Assembly (NCBI GenBank): GCA_019419585.1
Contig: DXZQ01000001.1
Location: forward strand, 62,001 to 126,000
Length of the DNA: 64,000 nucleotides
Direction: 5' to 3'
From: Collinsella sp.
Lineage (GTDB): Bacteria > Actinomycetota > Coriobacteriia > Coriobacteriales > Coriobacteriaceae
Shown here: piece after piece, positions 42,154 to 51,312 of the stretch
Layout: each line of letters opens with the position of its first letter
How positions within the stretch are numbered: position 1 is the first letter of the stretch
The notes under the pieces: model-generated
Told to the model about the DNA's origin: nothing
The model's input: only the letters and a program-made list of their open reading frames with translations
Databases searched by the model: none
Program-made: the position numbers and the translations under genes

Positions 42154-43593
42154 TCAGGCCTCCTCGCCGGTCGGGCCAGCGCCATCCGCGCTTGCAGCCG
42201 CCGCCAGATCAACGCCCTCGGCAACCGTCGCCACGGCATCGCCCGGCCAGGCAACCTTGGTCAGGTCGGCCGCAGCCAGAGACTCGGCACTCACGGTATC
42301 CTCGCCCTGCTCCAACACGCGGCGACGCAGAGCGGCGGATAGCGCGTGCGCCCACAGGCCCTCGGCCTCGGCCAGGCGCTGCGTCGCGGGAGCGTCGGAG
42401 AGCAGGCCCTCGGGTGTATAGCAAATGACACTCGAGCGCTTAACGAATTCTTCGACCGAAAGCGGGTTGGAGAACATGGCCGTACCGCCGGTCGGCAGCG
42501 TGTGGTTGGGGCCGGCAACGTAATCGCCGAGCGGCTCGGAGCTCCACGCGCCCACAAAGATGGCGCCGGCGTTGCGAATGCCGCCGAGCAGGCCCATCGC
42601 ATCCTTGCAGTGCAGCTCAAGGTGCTCGGGCGCCACGGTGTTCACCGCCTCGACGGCGGCAGCCATATCGGCGGCCACCACGATGATGCCCTCGTTATCG
42701 AGCGAGGCGCGCGTGATTTCGGCGCGTGGCGACTGCGCCACCAGAATGTCGATGCCAGCCTCGACCTCGCGCGCAAACTGCCCATCGCAGGTCACCAGAT
42801 AACAGGCGGCCAGCGGATCGTGCTCGGCCTGGGCCATCAGGTCTGCCGCGACCACCATGGGCTTGGCCGTGGCATCGGCCAGCACGCAGACCTCGGACGG
42901 GCCAGCGACCATGTCGATTCCCACGCCGCCCGAGACAATCTGCTTGGCAGCGGCAACAAAAGCGTTGCCCGGACCGGTGATTTTATCGACACGCGGAATG
43001 CTCTCGGTACCGTATGCCAGCGCGGCCACGGCCTGGGCGCCGCCCACCATATAGATTTCGTCCACGCCGCCGAGCTTTGCTGCGGCGAGCGTGTAGGGGC
43101 TGATCAGGCCGTCTTTTTGCGGCGGGGTCACCATAACCACGCGCTTGACGCCGGCAACCTTGGCGGGAATGGCGTTCATGAGCACCGTGGAGGGATACTG
43201 CGCGCGACCGCCCGGCACATAGATGCCAGCCGCCGCGAGCGGGGTCACCTTAACGCCGAGCATCGTGCCGTCCGGGCGCGTGGTAAACCAGCTCTGTTCG
43301 ACCTCGCGCTGGTGGAACTCGCGAATCTGGCGCGCGGCCTTCTCGAGCGCGGCGACAAAGGCCGGATCGAGGCCTTCGAGCGCGGCATCGATCTGCTCTT
43401 GCGGCAAACGGAAGCTCTGCAGTTCAACGCCGTCAAAACGCCGACAGTAGTCGCGCACCGCGGCATCGCCATTGGCGCGCACGTTGGCCACGATATCGCG
43501 GGCGGCGTCGACGATGTTTTGCGGCAGCACGCCCTTACGGTTGAGTTGGTTGGTAACGAGGCGCTCACCGGGAGCAAGTTTGATGGTCTTCAT
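42154..43593 (-). CDS. hisD: Histidinol dehydrogenase
   Basis: A 479-residue enzyme that oxidises histidinol to histidine. Zinc and catalytic residues lie in the EHLELHCKD region and the Rossmann-like blocks VPGGRAQYPSTVLMNAIPAKVAGV and GPGNAFVAAAKQ. Longer than E. coli HisD (434), with the extra in an Ala/Asp-rich C-terminal tail after QGEDTVSAESLA. Confidence 0.96.
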   Translation of the reverse strand: MKTIKLAPGERLVTNQLNRKGVLPQNIVDAARDIVANVRANGDAAVRDYCRRFDGVELQSFRLPQEQIDAALEGLDPAFVAALEKAARQIREFHQREVEQSWFTTRPDGTMLGVKVTPLAAAGIYVPGGRAQYPSTVLMNAIPAKVAGVKRVVMVTPPQKDGLISPYTLAAAKLGGVDEIYMVGGAQAVAALAYGTESIPRVDKITGPGNAFVAAAKQIVSGGVGIDMVAGPSEVCVLADATAKPMVVAADLMAQAEHDPLAACYLVTCDGQFAREVEAGIDILVAQSPRAEITRASLDNEGIIVVAADMAAAVEAVNTVAPEHLELHCKDAMGLLGGIRNAGAIFVGAWSSEPLGDYVAGPNHTLPTGGTAMFSNPLSVEEFVKRSSVICYTPEGLLSDAPATQRLAEAEGLWAHALSAALRRRVLEQGEDTVSAESLAAADLTKVAWPGDAVATVAEGVDLAAAASADGAGPTGEEA

Positions 43594-43698
43594 ATCGGTA
43601 TCCCCTATCGGTCGAGGTTGTGTTCGAAAAACGAGCGACTGGGCGGCGGCGCCAATCGACCCGCAGCCCAGACGTTGGGGCGCCCGTGCGTACTCGCG

Positions 43699-45414
43699 CT
43701 ATTGTGCCGAGCCCGCAACGGGCTCAAAATGCTTGTCCTTCACGGCCGCGGCCAAGCGATCTGCCAGATTACGCACGCGCGGATCTAAGCGCGCGGCACC
43801 CGGGTTGACAAAGAAGCGGGCCGTGCAGTCCATGATGCGGCCGGTGATGACCAGGTCGTTGTCGCGCAGCGTGGCACCCGTGGCGGTAATATCCACGATG
43901 CGATCGGTCATGCCGACGATAGGGCCCAGCTCGATGTTGCCGTGTAGCGAAACGATGTCGGCGTTCACGCCGCGCTCGGCATACCAGGCACTCGCGATGC
44001 GCGGGTACTTGGTTGCCACGCGAAGCGAACCGCGGCGGGCATAGTTGCGCTCGGTCTGACCGACGCGCCATGCGGGCTCCGCCTCGATAAAGGTGCACAG
44101 GCCGTAGCCCAGATCGACCAGCTGCAGCAAGTTGAGGTTTGCCTCGATGAGCGAGTCCCAGCCACAGATGCCGCAGTCGGCACCGCCACAGCCCACAAAA
44201 GCGGGCGCGTCGCTGGGACGCACGATGACAAACTCGATATCGCCGACCGTACCCTTGCCGGCACGCGTGTCGCGGCCGCGCACGATCAGGTGACGACCGG
44301 GATCGCGCAGCTCCGAGACATCCAAGCCCGCGGCCTCGAGCACGTCGAGCGTGTCGGCCTTGAGCGAGCCCTTGGGCACGGCAATGCGCAGCGGACCCTC
44401 GGCGCCACGGCCCGCGGCGTGATTGCCATCGGAAGCAGCGTCCTCGGCCGAGGTGCGCGCGGCCTCCAGACGCTCGAGCGAAAAGGCGAAGCCCGCCGCC
44501 GGCACCTCGATGCCGTCGCCGAACGCACCAGTAAAGATGGAGTCGTAGCGTCCGCCCGAACCGACCGGATCGGGCAAGCCGCCGGCATAGGCCTTAAAGA
44601 CCAGGCCCGTGTAGTAATCAAACGAGTTCATGATGGAGAAGTCGAAGGACAGCACCTGGGCGTCCTCGGGAGCCAGGCCATCGACCAGGGCACGCATCTC
44701 GCGCGTCAGCGGCGCGACAATGCCGGCGGTCTCCAGCAGCGCATCCACGCGGTCGAGCACCTCGGCACCACCGTGCAGGCGCGGCAGCTCGCTAATGGCC
44801 GCCTTGACGGCATCGGACTCGGCGCTTGCCGCCACGCGGGCATCGAGGCCCACAAAGTCGTTAGCGTGCACACAGCGCAGGGCCTCGGCAGCCAGCTGGC
44901 GATCCTCGCATGCCGCGAGCAATTCCTTAAAAGGACGCACGCTACCTGCAATAATGCGCGCATCGGGAAGTGCCAGCTCGCGCACGGCCTCCGCCACCAG
45001 CGAGACGATCTCGACATCGCCCGCGGTATCGCCCACACCGATAAGCTCAAAGCCCAGCTGTGTAAACTGACGCGAGCCGCCGGCATTGCGCTGACACTCG
45101 CGGACCACCGGCGCCTCATAGCGCAGGCGCAGCGGCAGATCGGCCGCGCGCATGCGAGTCGAAACCAGGCGAACGATCGGCAGCGTGTTGTCGGGACGGA
45201 CCACCAGCAGGCGACCATCATCGTCAAAGAGCTTAAACGGCGTGTCCGCAATGCGGCCGCCCTCCTCGAGTGAACCCTTGTCCTCGAGCAGTGGCGTCTC
45301 GACCGGCAGGTAATGATGCTCCCTAAAGCAGCCCTTCACCGTACATGCGATCTCCTCGCGCGCCTGAGCCTCCTCGGGCAATATGTCCCGGAATCCCCAC
45401 GGTGTGGCCGTCAT
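43699..45414 (-). CDS. hisZG: HisZ-HisG fusion: ATP phosphoribosyltransferase, regulatory and catalytic parts
   Basis: A 571-residue chain. Residues 1-320 are a HisRS-like HisZ (PWGFRDILPEEAQ; LRLRYEAPVVREC; SFDYYTGLVFKAY), and 341-571 are a short-form HisG with PLRIAVPKGSLKADTL, a GYGLCTFIEA segment and the PRPP-binding loop PIVGMTDRIVDITATGATL (499-517). They are joined by an Ala/Asp/Gly linker (321-340). HisZ and short HisG normally form an octamer of separate subunits. It leads the his operon; a stem (45451-45480) lies in its 5' leader and an IS3-like element lies 180 bp upstream. Confidence 0.93.
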   Translation of the reverse strand: MTATPWGFRDILPEEAQAREEIACTVKGCFREHHYLPVETPLLEDKGSLEEGGRIADTPFKLFDDDGRLLVVRPDNTLPIVRLVSTRMRAADLPLRLRYEAPVVRECQRNAGGSRQFTQLGFELIGVGDTAGDVEIVSLVAEAVRELALPDARIIAGSVRPFKELLAACEDRQLAAEALRCVHANDFVGLDARVAASAESDAVKAAISELPRLHGGAEVLDRVDALLETAGIVAPLTREMRALVDGLAPEDAQVLSFDFSIMNSFDYYTGLVFKAYAGGLPDPVGSGGRYDSIFTGAFGDGIEVPAAGFAFSLERLEAARTSAEDAASDGNHAAGRGAEGPLRIAVPKGSLKADTLDVLEAAGLDVSELRDPGRHLIVRGRDTRAGKGTVGDIEFVIVRPSDAPAFVGCGGADCGICGWDSLIEANLNLLQLVDLGYGLCTFIEAEPAWRVGQTERNYARRGSLRVATKYPRIASAWYAERGVNADIVSLHGNIELGPIVGMTDRIVDITATGATLRDNDLVITGRIMDCTARFFVNPGAARLDPRVRNLADRLAAAVKDKHFEPVAGSAQ

Positions 45415-45450
45415 CTGGTAAGCCTCCTCATGCTGTGTTTCATATAGAGC

Positions 45451-45480
45451 AGAAGACCGGCATAGCTCCGCCGGTCTTCT
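45451..45480 (-). promoter_or_regulatory. Leader hairpin upstream of hisZG
   Basis: AGAAGACCGGC and GCCGGTCTTCT form a perfect 11-bp stem with an 8-base loop, 36 bases before the hisZG ATG and without a T run. A TATGCT box lies just upstream. It may stabilise the leader or bind a regulator; a histidine-rich leader peptide is not seen. Confidence 0.5.
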
Positions 45481-45635
45481 GGGTACTTTAGCATACTAGA
45501 GTGTTTGCGGGGAGAATCGTCCTCCTCGGCTCATAGCGTATTCATTTGGAAACATAGGGGAAAGCGTGTCCCGCCCGCCAGCCAAAAACTGGGATGCGGG
45601 GGACCTCGGACGTTTTTCCGGACCATGTCCCGGCG

Positions 45636-46528
45636 CTATGCCGCATGGCCCCTCTCCTCGCGATACTCCCTAATGGTCTTCCATCCTAGGTCCTTCTTGA
45701 GCTTGCCGTCCCTGTACCACTCGATATATTCGCCGAGCAGGCGGGAGAACTCGTCGAACGGCACGCCGGTCCAGTCCCTGCCCTCGAAGAAGTCGCACTT
45801 GAGCGTGCCGAAGAACCCCTCGGCGCGCGCGTTGTCGGGGCTCCGGGCCCTCCTCGACATCGAGCGCACCACCCCGGGGCCGCACGCCTCGCGCCACTCG
45901 CGCCCCATGTAGACGGCGCCGCCGTCGGTGTGCACCGTGAGCGGCCGGTCCTCGGTCGGCCCGACTATCCCCACCAGGTCCCTGAGCATGCCGACCATCA
46001 GGTCGGAGTCGGCGTGGACCGAGACCCTCCAGCAGATCGGCCACCCGTCGAAGCAGTCGATCGCGGGCGACAGGTACGCCCTGTACCCGTCGAGCCTGAA
46101 CTCCGTGACGTCGGTGACCACGAGCAGGCCGGGCGCGGGCGCGCGGAAGTCGTGCGTCCCGTCCGCGCGCAGTGGGACGTTGGCCGGGCGCTCCGCGAGC
46201 TCGCCCCGGTAGCTGCGGTACCTCGCCCTCCGGCGCATCTGCGCCGCCTTGCGGGCGACCAGGCCCTCCTCGCGCATGATCCGGCGCACGACCTTCTCGG
46301 ACGCGACGACGGGGCTCTCGGCGTCCCCGGGCGCGAGCTCGCGCCACGAGACGGGCTCGCCGGGTCCCCTCCTGAGGTCGCGGTCACGGACTCAGGCCCG
46401 TAGACGCCGCCGCTCGCCTCGAACGACGCGCGCACGCGCTCCCTGAGCGCGGCCTTGGGGTCGGGCCTCGAGATCCTGGGCGCCTGGTCAAGATAGGTGC
46501 TCTTCGGGATCGACAGGGTCCTGGTCAA
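45636..46528 (-). pseudogene. IS3-family transposase orfB, frameshifted
   Basis: Reads MTRTLSIPKSTYLDQAPRIS...ASGGVYGPESVT from a TTG start, then the frame breaks near 46380 and the normal sequence resumes one frame over as RDLRRGPGEPVSWRELAPG. One missing C in GTGACC(C)GCGAC explains it. The downstream part keeps all three catalytic residues of the DDE integrase (VVTDVTEFRL, VHTDGGAVYMG, SPDNARAEGFFGTLKCDFF). The protein is therefore likely dead unless a ribosome slips, which the short C run does not support. Confidence 0.8.
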
Positions 46529-47063
46529 CGTCCGCGAGCCTCACCGCCGGCGAGAGCCTCCTCGCCGCCTCTCCCGCCCTGTGCTTCTCCTCGTTCGTCA
46601 AAGAGCCAGGGCCTGGTGCTTTTAGGACGTCCAACACCGCCAGGGCCTCGGCGAGCCTGACCTCGGCCTCGCGGGCGCGCTCGGCGGGGTCGTCGGGAAG
46701 CCCCTCCAGGCCCCAGTCCCGCCAGTCGGTCTGCTCGGGCGGCTCGCCGCCGGCCCCTCCGCGCCCGGTCCTCTCCATCTTGCCCGCGCCCCCTTCGGCT
46801 CGACGCTTCCGCGGGGAGGCGGGCTCGGTGCCCGGTCGCCTCGCGGCGAATGCGGGGGTGCCCTCGCCGTGCGAGCAGTGCATGCGCTCCGCCCGGTCGG
46901 GCATCTCACGGGCGGTCAGCTCGCCCGCCTCCTCCAGCTTGAGCCAAGCATACAGGTTGTCCTTGTTCGGGAAAAGCGGCAGGCTCCTGCAGGCGGCGGG
47001 GGCGGACAGGCCGCTCCGGTGGAACTCCCAGAGAATCCCCTCGCGCTCCTCTTTCGTATACAT
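46488..47063 (-). CDS. IS3-family transposase orfA (helix-turn-helix)
   Basis: A 191-residue protein. The N-terminal helix-turn-helix EREGILWEFHRSGLSAPAACRSL...NLYAWLKLEE binds the element ends; a long Arg/Gly/Glu-rich middle and a leucine-spaced helix AEVRLAEALAVLDVLKAPG end in the orfB overlap of 41 bases. Larger than typical orfA (about 100 residues). Confidence 0.78.
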   Translation of the reverse strand: MYTKEEREGILWEFHRSGLSAPAACRSLPLFPNKDNLYAWLKLEEAGELTAREMPDRAERMHCSHGEGTPAFAARRPGTEPASPRKRRAEGGAGKMERTGRGGAGGEPPEQTDWRDWGLEGLPDDPAERAREAEVRLAEALAVLDVLKAPGPGSLTNEEKHRAGEAARRLSPAVRLADVDQDPVDPEEHLS

Positions 47064-47135
47064 CGGACTCCCTCCTGGACCCAGATTGGGTCCGAGATTT
47101 TGTCCGAGGTCCCCGGTTTCCGGTTGAGGTCCTCA

Positions 47136-47213
47136 GCGGAAAGTGTGTCCTATTCTGAGCGCCTGTTCTGGGACGTGCTTTCCGCCAGAAGCCTCAAGCG
47201 GAAAGCACGTCCC
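47136..47213. repeat. Overlapping hairpins built from GCGGAAAGCACGTCCC
   Basis: 47170-47185 pairs perfectly over 16 bp with 47198-47213 (loop of 12) and imperfectly with 47136-47150, so alternative stems compete. A further copy (GGGAAAGCGTGTCCC) lies at 45558 on the other side of the IS. Confidence 0.75.
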
Positions 47214-47257
47214 GTTTCTCAAAAAGCGTCAAACGCCAACTCGGCGCCCTGTCCCAC

Positions 47258-48094
47258 TTAGGCGCCAATCGCGCGTCGGTACTCCGCCATAACCTGAGCG
47301 TCGGCTGCCGCGGGATTGGCGAAATAGCGCCAATCATAGGTCTCGGCCGAAACAACTCCGCGATAGCCGCGCGCCACCAGCCTATCCAGGTCGGCGCGCA
47401 TATCGCGGTCGCCGTCACCCCAGGCAAGATGCGTCGTGCCATCTGCCGCAACATCGACAAAATGCACGTGGGCGACATCATCGCCAAGCAGATCAAAATA
47501 ATCGTCGATGGTATCCCCCGCCACCGCCATAGCGCCCAAATCCAGACACGCCTTAAGTGCCGGATGATCAACTGCCTCGATCATGCGCTTCGTATCGGCC
47601 GCCGAGTTCACGATCATCGACTCAACCGGCTGTAGGGCCTCGAGCACCAGTCGCACGCCGCGCTCTCCCGCATGCTCGGCAATCGCACGCAGCATCGAGG
47701 CGCTGCGACCCCACGCGTCCTCGATCGGCTCGTTCAAAAATGCCCAGCCGCTCGAGACCATGACCTGCTCGGCTCCAAGTTCCGCCGCGATATCCACAAC
47801 GTTCTTAAAGTACGCGAGCGTGCGAGTGCGCGCCTCATTCCCGCGCGCCGCGATATTCCACGGCTTGGGATTGTTCTGTTCGGGACAAAGCCCCACAATC
47901 CGAACCCCATACCGCTGTGATAGCTCCCGCACCTGCTCGAGCGAATCGTATCCATGGCAATCGACATACAGATGCATCGCCCCGGTCCAAAGCTCGCAAC
48001 ACGTGTAGCCCGAAGCCGACGCCGAAGAAAAGAACTCCTCAAGGTCAAAATAACGATGGCTGATATTCATGACGGCAAGCTGGGGATAGCTCAT
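47258..48094 (-). CDS. FrlC-like sugar isomerase/epimerase (fructoselysine 3-epimerase family)
   Basis: A 278-residue TIM barrel of the xylose-isomerase-like group. Compared with E. coli FrlC it shares IVGLCPEQNNPKPWNIA..., WGRSASMLRAIAEHA, LVLEALQPVESMIVNSA and the metal Glu/Asp/His positions, over the whole length (FrlC 276). FrlC interconverts fructoselysine and psicoselysine. GGAGAG precedes the ATG. It is the last gene of the SIS-deglycase operon, a fitting context. Confidence 0.82.
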   Translation of the reverse strand: MSYPQLAVMNISHRYFDLEEFFSSASASGYTCCELWTGAMHLYVDCHGYDSLEQVRELSQRYGVRIVGLCPEQNNPKPWNIAARGNEARTRTLAYFKNVVDIAAELGAEQVMVSSGWAFLNEPIEDAWGRSASMLRAIAEHAGERGVRLVLEALQPVESMIVNSAADTKRMIEAVDHPALKACLDLGAMAVAGDTIDDYFDLLGDDVAHVHFVDVAADGTTHLAWGDGDRDMRADLDRLVARGYRGVVSAETYDWRYFANPAAADAQVMAEYRRAIGA

Positions 48095-48167
48095 AATTAC
48101 TCTCCAACCCAAGCGAGGCCCCGTTCCATATAGGAGCGAGGCCCGATTACACAAACGTTATTTGCTC

Positions 48168-49229
48168 TTAGTAGTCGAACTGGTGATAGTAGCGACGGTA
48201 GTTGAGGTTGTGCTTGGTGACCGTCTCGTAGTAAGCGGCAAGGCGATCGGTGATCAGCGAGGAGAGGATCCACGGAGACACGATGACGCGGAACTCGTCG
48301 TCAAGGCCGGGGATCGCGAACTCGGCGGTGTCGATGATGTTGATGTCGGTGTCGCCGGTCACGCCGCGGGTCAGGAACGCGCGGACGCGCTCGTCGAGCT
48401 TGCGGTTCTCGTCCTCGCCCATGAACAGGAACACGGGGACGCCGGGCTCCACGAGCTCGAGGGTGCCGTGGAAGAAGTCGGCCGAGGTGATGTAGCGGGT
48501 GCGCTTCCACTGCATCTCCTCCAGGATGCACATCGAGAACAGGATGGTCTCGCCCCACAGGGCGCCGGAGCCGATGAACATGGTGTAGGGGGCCAGGGCG
48601 TACTTCTTGGCGAGCTCCTCGGCGCGCGGCTCGAAGCGCTTGCGGATATCGAGCATGTCCTTCCAGATGTCCTTGGTCTGCTCGATAAACAGATCGAACT
48701 TGGGGAAGCAGCCGCGGCGGTTGAGCAGGCGCAGGCCGAAGCAGTCGGCGAGGTAGTAGCCCTTCTCGCAGCCGCCCGAACCATGGTCAGAAGCCATGGC
48801 GACGCAGTTCTCGGCGCCGACAGCCTGGCCGATGGGGCCCTCGGGCTTGGTCATGGCGTAGACGCGCACGCCCATGCCCTTCATCTTCTTGACGGCCTCG
48901 AGGACCTCGGGGGTGGTGCCGGACTCGGAGGCGGTGAGCACGACGGACTTCTCGGTCATGCGCTTGTGGCCCATGGCGTTCCACTCGGCGGCGTGGATCA
49001 GGTAGACCTCGAGGTCGCGGTCGCCGAACTTGTTCATGAGGTACTCGAGCTGCATGAGCTCGTCCCAGGTGCCGCCGACACCCATCAGGAACACGGCGTC
49101 GTAGCCCTCGTCGGCAACCTTGTCGGCGAGCGCGGTCATCTTCTTGCCGGTCTCGTAGAGCGCCTTGCCGTCCTCGAGATAGCCCTCCTGGTCGAAATGC
49201 ATGATCTCGATCTTCTCGGTTTCCTTCAT
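48168..49229 (-). CDS. SIS-domain deglycase, FrlB-like
   Basis: A 353-residue double-SIS sugar isomerase. VFLMGVGGTWDELMQLEYLMNKF and VVLTASESGTTPEVLEAVKKMK are the sugar-phosphate-binding motifs; the C-terminal part SADFFHGTLELVEPGVPVFLF resembles GlmS-family deglycases. FrlB splits fructoselysine-6-phosphate into lysine and glucose-6-phosphate. The order epimerase-FrlB-SIS and two GntR regulators supports an Amadori substrate. No kinase (FrlD) or transporter lies in the window. Confidence 0.82.
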   Translation of the reverse strand: MKETEKIEIMHFDQEGYLEDGKALYETGKKMTALADKVADEGYDAVFLMGVGGTWDELMQLEYLMNKFGDRDLEVYLIHAAEWNAMGHKRMTEKSVVLTASESGTTPEVLEAVKKMKGMGVRVYAMTKPEGPIGQAVGAENCVAMASDHGSGGCEKGYYLADCFGLRLLNRRGCFPKFDLFIEQTKDIWKDMLDIRKRFEPRAEELAKKYALAPYTMFIGSGALWGETILFSMCILEEMQWKRTRYITSADFFHGTLELVEPGVPVFLFMGEDENRKLDERVRAFLTRGVTGDTDINIIDTAEFAIPGLDDEFRVIVSPWILSSLITDRLAAYYETVTKHNLNYRRYYHQFDY

Positions 49230-49289
49230 TTGTCTCTCCTTTCTGGGGTTGTTTCCACATCCCCCATGCCAACGGGCATCAAAACCCGC

Positions 49290-50405
49290 TTACATTCCGT
49301 AACACTCGGCCGCTTTGGCCTTAAGCGCATTGACTGACTCTTCGTAGCCCTCTGCCTTGACCTCCATTTGCTTGGAGACAGCATCGAGATACGGGTGCAC
49401 GTCCCATGACTTCAGACGCTCGGCTATCATGGCCGCAATCGTCTGGAAGAACACAAGATTGGGAATTGCGCTGAGCAGCGGCGCCACCTGAGGCACCGCA
49501 ACCTCGTGAGCCCTACCCTTGGGATGGGCCGTGAGCAGCACCGTTTTTGTCGTAACGTTCGATAGCGCATCAGCGATATTCGCAAGACGCTCCGACCCCT
49601 GCGGATCGTCGACGATAAACACCAGATAGCCCGGAACGATCTGCATCTCGGGACCGTGGACGAACTCCTCGCCTTCGTGATGCATGGCAGGAATCTTGAT
49701 GGTCTCGCTCAGCTTGAGGGCCGCCTCTTCGGCAACGCCATAGTTGGGGCCGTTGCCGACGACCATGGCGGGCGTGTGCTCAGAAAGCTCGAGCATGTGG
49801 TCTTGGACATATGCCTCGGCGGTCTTGCACATCACGGCATTGGCCTGGATAGCCTCACGCAGGTCGTCAAGACGCTGGGCAACGCCCTTGGCGTCAATCG
49901 TTCCGCGCGCCTGACCGCCGTAAATACCAAAGAGCACCAAGTACTCAACGAGCACCTCGACGCCCAGAGTCACAAAGTCCACCGACTCGACGCCCACACC
50001 GTAGTTAAGAACGATGTCAGCGTGTTCCTTGATGGGTGCCTCGACGTTTGCCGTGAGCGCAACTGCAGCCATATCGTGTGCGCGCATGTAATCGAGCGCC
50101 GCAATCGTATTGGTCGAATAGCCACTCTGCGAAACGGCAATGTTGAGCACATGCTGCGGATAGGTGTGTTCAAAATCGACGAAGGCCTCGGGCGTCACAA
50201 CGGACACCTGCATTTGCAGGGCATCTTGCAGGTAATCGCGGGCGCAATCGGCGGCATGGCGCGACGAACCCGAAGCAACGATGCGCAGCGCGTCAAAAGA
50301 ACCGGACTGGAAAATATCAACGAGCTGCGCTACCAGCTCAGACGAACGCTCGAGGTTCTCCCCCATACGCACATGGGCAAGCTGAACGTAATCGAGCATC
50401 TTCAT
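49290..50405 (-). CDS. Second SIS-domain deglycase (GfrF/AgaS/FrlB-like)
   Basis: A 371-residue SIS protein with RIVASGSSRHAADCARDYLQ, VLNIAVSQSGYSTNTIAALD and AMHHEGEEFVHGPEMQIV, the GlmS-like isomerase features. It is clearly different from the neighbouring SIS gene (about 25-30% by eye), so it probably acts on another glycated amino acid or glucosamine-type substrate. GAGG lies 7 bases before the ATG; an ATG 13 codons upstream has no site. First gene of the operon. Confidence 0.82.
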   Translation of the reverse strand: MKMLDYVQLAHVRMGENLERSSELVAQLVDIFQSGSFDALRIVASGSSRHAADCARDYLQDALQMQVSVVTPEAFVDFEHTYPQHVLNIAVSQSGYSTNTIAALDYMRAHDMAAVALTANVEAPIKEHADIVLNYGVGVESVDFVTLGVEVLVEYLVLFGIYGGQARGTIDAKGVAQRLDDLREAIQANAVMCKTAEAYVQDHMLELSEHTPAMVVGNGPNYGVAEEAALKLSETIKIPAMHHEGEEFVHGPEMQIVPGYLVFIVDDPQGSERLANIADALSNVTTKTVLLTAHPKGRAHEVAVPQVAPLLSAIPNLVFFQTIAAMIAERLKSWDVHPYLDAVSKQMEVKAEGYEESVNALKAKAAECYGM

Positions 50406-50532
50406 CGTCTCACCTCGTAACAAATCATTAGTATTTGATACCAATCACAGTTACAGGTTACGGCTTTTTGATACCTCTTTGTCGATTAATTTATCCCCAT
50501 CGGCGAACGGTCGATTTTGAGCCCTGTAAGGT

Positions 50533-50542
50533 TGTATATACA
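50533..50542. promoter_or_regulatory. Candidate GntR/HutC-type operator TGTATATACA
   Basis: A perfect palindrome matching the GTnTAnAC consensus of HutC-subfamily regulators. It lies in the promoter gap upstream of the deglycase operon, near two GGTATCAAA boxes (around 50435 and 50475). Confidence 0.55.
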
Positions 50543-50598
50543 GCTGACCCAACGATCAAAACTGGTTAGTTTCCCAGCCGTTATTCACAAAATACCAG

Positions 50599-51312
50599 CT
50601 AGTACGTATAGGTGTAGCCGCCCGTATCGCCACGATTGAAGGACTTTACATACTCGATAGCCTGACCGCTCGCGTCATAGCTCACGCATTCCAAAAGCAA
50701 AACAAGATCGCCCTGTTCCAGTCCAAGGAGACCGGCATCTCGTGCGCCCAGCGCTTCGATATCGAGCTTTTCCTGTGCCATGACTGGCTTTCGGCCCAGC
50801 ATCTCATAGGTCTCGTACAAACTGAAGACCGACACGTCAATATCTTCGATGGTTGGGAACAGCAGGCAGGGAATCAGCGCCGTCTCAATCGATACGGGGC
50901 TACCGTTTATGCAGTTCAGGCGTCGAACGGAATAGAGCAGGTCGTCCTCGGCGATGCCAAACAGGTCGGCGTAATATGGCCCCGCATAACGCTTGGAACG
51001 CGCGAGAATACGGACGGACGGCTCGCCGCCCGAAGCACGGACCGATTCACGGAAACCGACCGTGCGTTCAAAAAAAGCAGGTACTTTCTGCGCCACAAAG
51101 GCACCTTTTCCCCGAACACGGCGAATCTGCCCGCGCCGAACCAGCTCATCGACAGCGCTTCGGATGGTCAAGCGTGTCGTACCAAATTCCTCGGCAAGGT
51201 CTTTTTCGGACGGAATCATGGAACCCGTGGGATATATACCGCGCTCGATACGTTCCTCGATGCGGCGTCGAATGCGCATATAAACCGGGGTGGCATCTAC
51301 TGTTTCAGCCAT
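50599..51312 (-). CDS. GntR-family (HutC/UTRA) transcriptional regulator
   Basis: A 237-residue regulator: N-terminal winged helix (PVYMRIRRRIEERIERGIYPTGSMIPSEKDLAEEFGTTRLTIRSAVDEL) and a UTRA effector domain (RTVGFRESVRASGGEPS...). The gene overlaps the preceding gntR by 16 bp. It probably senses a phosphorylated glycated amino acid and acts on the TGTATATACA operator upstream of the deglycase genes, as FrlR does. Confidence 0.88.
   Translation of the reverse strand: MAETVDATPVYMRIRRRIEERIERGIYPTGSMIPSEKDLAEEFGTTRLTIRSAVDELVRRGQIRRVRGKGAFVAQKVPAFFERTVGFRESVRASGGEPSVRILARSKRYAGPYYADLFGIAEDDLLYSVRRLNCINGSPVSIETALIPCLLFPTIEDIDVSVFSLYETYEMLGRKPVMAQEKLDIEALGARDAGLLGLEQGDLVLLLECVSYDASGQAIEYVKSFNRGDTGGYTYTY

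Larger units (their letters stand above)
45599..47114 (-). mobile_element. IS3-family insertion sequence, non-functional
   Basis: Outer 13-bp inverted repeats GGGGACCTCGGAC (45599-45611) and its complement (47102-47114) bound 1516 bp with an orfA/orfB pair on the minus strand. No target duplication is obvious. The element lies in a cluster of GGAAAGC(A/G)(C/T)GTCCC motifs (45558, 47136, 47198, and inverted 47170). Confidence 0.85.

Noticed and set aside
45415..45500. Histidine attenuator leader peptide before hisZG
   Set aside because: The only short frame (MKHSMRRLTR) has a single His and the hairpin lacks a T run, so attenuation is not supported.
46370..46395. Programmed -1 frameshift within orfB
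   Set aside because: IS3 elements shift between orfA and orfB, not inside orfB, and no slippery heptamer is present. A deletion is more likely.
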